In this document: positions 63,528 to 64,000 of the stretch, in pieces
Layout: each line of letters begins with the position of its first letter
How positions within the stretch are numbered: the stretch's first letter is position 1
Origin: CAYWNK01 sp964459495
GTDB lineage: Bacteria; Planctomycetota; UBA1135; GCA-002686595
NCBI GenBank assembly: GCA_964459495.1
Contig: CAYWNK010000008.1
Coordinates: 1 to 64,000 of the forward strand
DNA length: 64,000 nucleotides
Direction: 5' to 3'
Program-made: the position numbers and the translations under genes
The notes under the pieces: model-generated
What the model saw: only the letters and a program-made list of their open reading frames with translations
What the model was told of the DNA's origin: nothing
Database searches by the model: none

Positions 63528-64000
63528 AGAGCGGATTGGGTGGTGAGCTGGGCCGACGGTGCAAGATGCAACCTACCTGTCTCTGTGAGCGTAGAGATCG
63601 ATGAAGCGCGAAGCTCCACTGCTGATGGACGCCATGCCGCTACTTCTGCTACGCGAGGCGGACGAGACGGGGGCAGCAGGATCGCCCATGGGAGTCCGTC
63701 GGTAGCTTCCATGCGCAAGCCGGTGGCGAGTAGCTGGGATTCCCGAAGCCCAATCGCTTGGCAGATTGCAAGAGCACACAAGGCCTTGTCGGGGTACTGG
63801 AAGAAGTCTCTCCACAGTCTCTCACGGATGTAGAGGTCGTCTTCGTCGTCGGGGATGATCACCAGCAACAAAGGCCTGGGGACCAAACCAGCGAGCCTCC
63901 GTTGTTCTTTCAGTATCGAGGCAGCGCTCGGTTCGCGATGTGGAGAGCCAATCCCGATGTCCTGTATGGCTCTTCCAAGGGCGGCGCCTAGAGCTCCCTG
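63419..64000 (-). CDS. Protein of unknown function, start beyond the window
   Basis: The frame is open to the right window edge. The upstream residues GRAIQDIGIGSPHREPSA and SILKEQRRLAGLVPRPLLLV look like genuine protein, and the body continues VIIPDDEDDLYIRERLWRDF, FQYPDKALCALAICQAIGL, and GLPWAILLPPSRPPRVAEVA. About 35 residues at the C-terminus (after TLTETGRLH) overlap the broken gene at 63173-63527 in another frame and look like read-through, so this gene may itself have lost its natural end. The family is not recognised. Confidence 0.55.
   Translation of the reverse strand, partial: QGALGAALGRAIQDIGIGSPHREPSAASILKEQRRLAGLVPRPLLLVIIPDDEDDLYIRERLWRDFFQYPDKALCALAICQAIGLRESQLLATGLRMEATDGLPWAILLPPSRPPRVAEVAAWRPSAVELRASSISTLTETGRLHLAPSAQLTTQSALCVLPSRSCPSAPLSLTTKARPQSPSNQAQACWESR

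Overview
The window is about 63% GC and densely coded on both strands, and it looks like a chromosomal piece of a planctomycete. The main reasons are a PVC-type dehydrogenase with a CATCH haem motif, an NPCBM domain and a DUF1080 domain in one protein; a divergent formylglycine-type sulfatase; Ser/Thr kinases with a DWG variant, a small planctomycete-style accessory domain and a SUMF1-like tail; two ECF sigma/anti-sigma pairs; and large secreted LamG, FG-GAP, carboxypeptidase-regulatory and PQQ-propeller proteins. Assignment to genus is not possible by eye. Many start codons lack an obvious Shine-Dalgarno sequence.

Layout. 1-4.3 kb: the end of a secreted zinc metalloprotease with a LamG domain, a LolA-like protein, an ECF sigma factor with a small zinc-binding anti-sigma candidate, a 169-bp long inverted repeat, and a cupredoxin-like protein. 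4.6-8.8 kb (minus): an exported unknown, a Gly/Ala/Asn-rich secreted repeat protein, a GT-C type membrane glycosyltransferase and a small unknown. 8.9-11.5 kb (plus): a translationally coupled ECF sigma, anti-sigma and charged exported protein operon. 11.5-22.2 kb: a chemosensory island. MCP, CheA, CheW, CheR, CheD, CheY, CheX and CheB are transcribed as one minus-strand unit, and a CheY plus a CheC/CheX-type phosphatase lie divergently on the plus strand. No flagellar or pilus gene is present in the window, so the output of this system is not visible.

22.3-26.4 kb: mnmH (tRNA selenouridine/geranyl synthase) and pepN. 26.6-32.8 kb (minus): an outer-membrane-like lipoprotein and partner, two Ser/Thr kinases with the accessory domain, and an exported unknown. 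33.1-34.6 kb: purF. 34.7-47.3 kb: an exported unknown, a GT4 glycosyltransferase, a B12-binding-type radical SAM protein, a TPR protein, an integral membrane protein, a beta-propeller protein, a TraB-like/NTF2-like fusion, an SGNH hydrolase and an enoyl-CoA hydratase. 47.5-49.5 kb: a GAF-PAS hybrid histidine kinase. 50.4-64 kb: mostly secreted degradation or surface genes (PQQ propeller, sulfatase, PVC dehydrogenase/cytochrome, carboxypeptidase-regulatory repeats, FG-GAP repeats) and two broken genes.

The observations most worth checking are: a C-terminal module of about 130 residues shared by two unrelated secreted proteins at opposite ends of the window, with its tail surviving in a pseudogene; a 38-bp perfect repeat that begins exactly at the stop codon of two unrelated genes, one copy forming half of a long inverted repeat; and a CheA carrying two Hpt domains and a duplicated MshEN-like insert.
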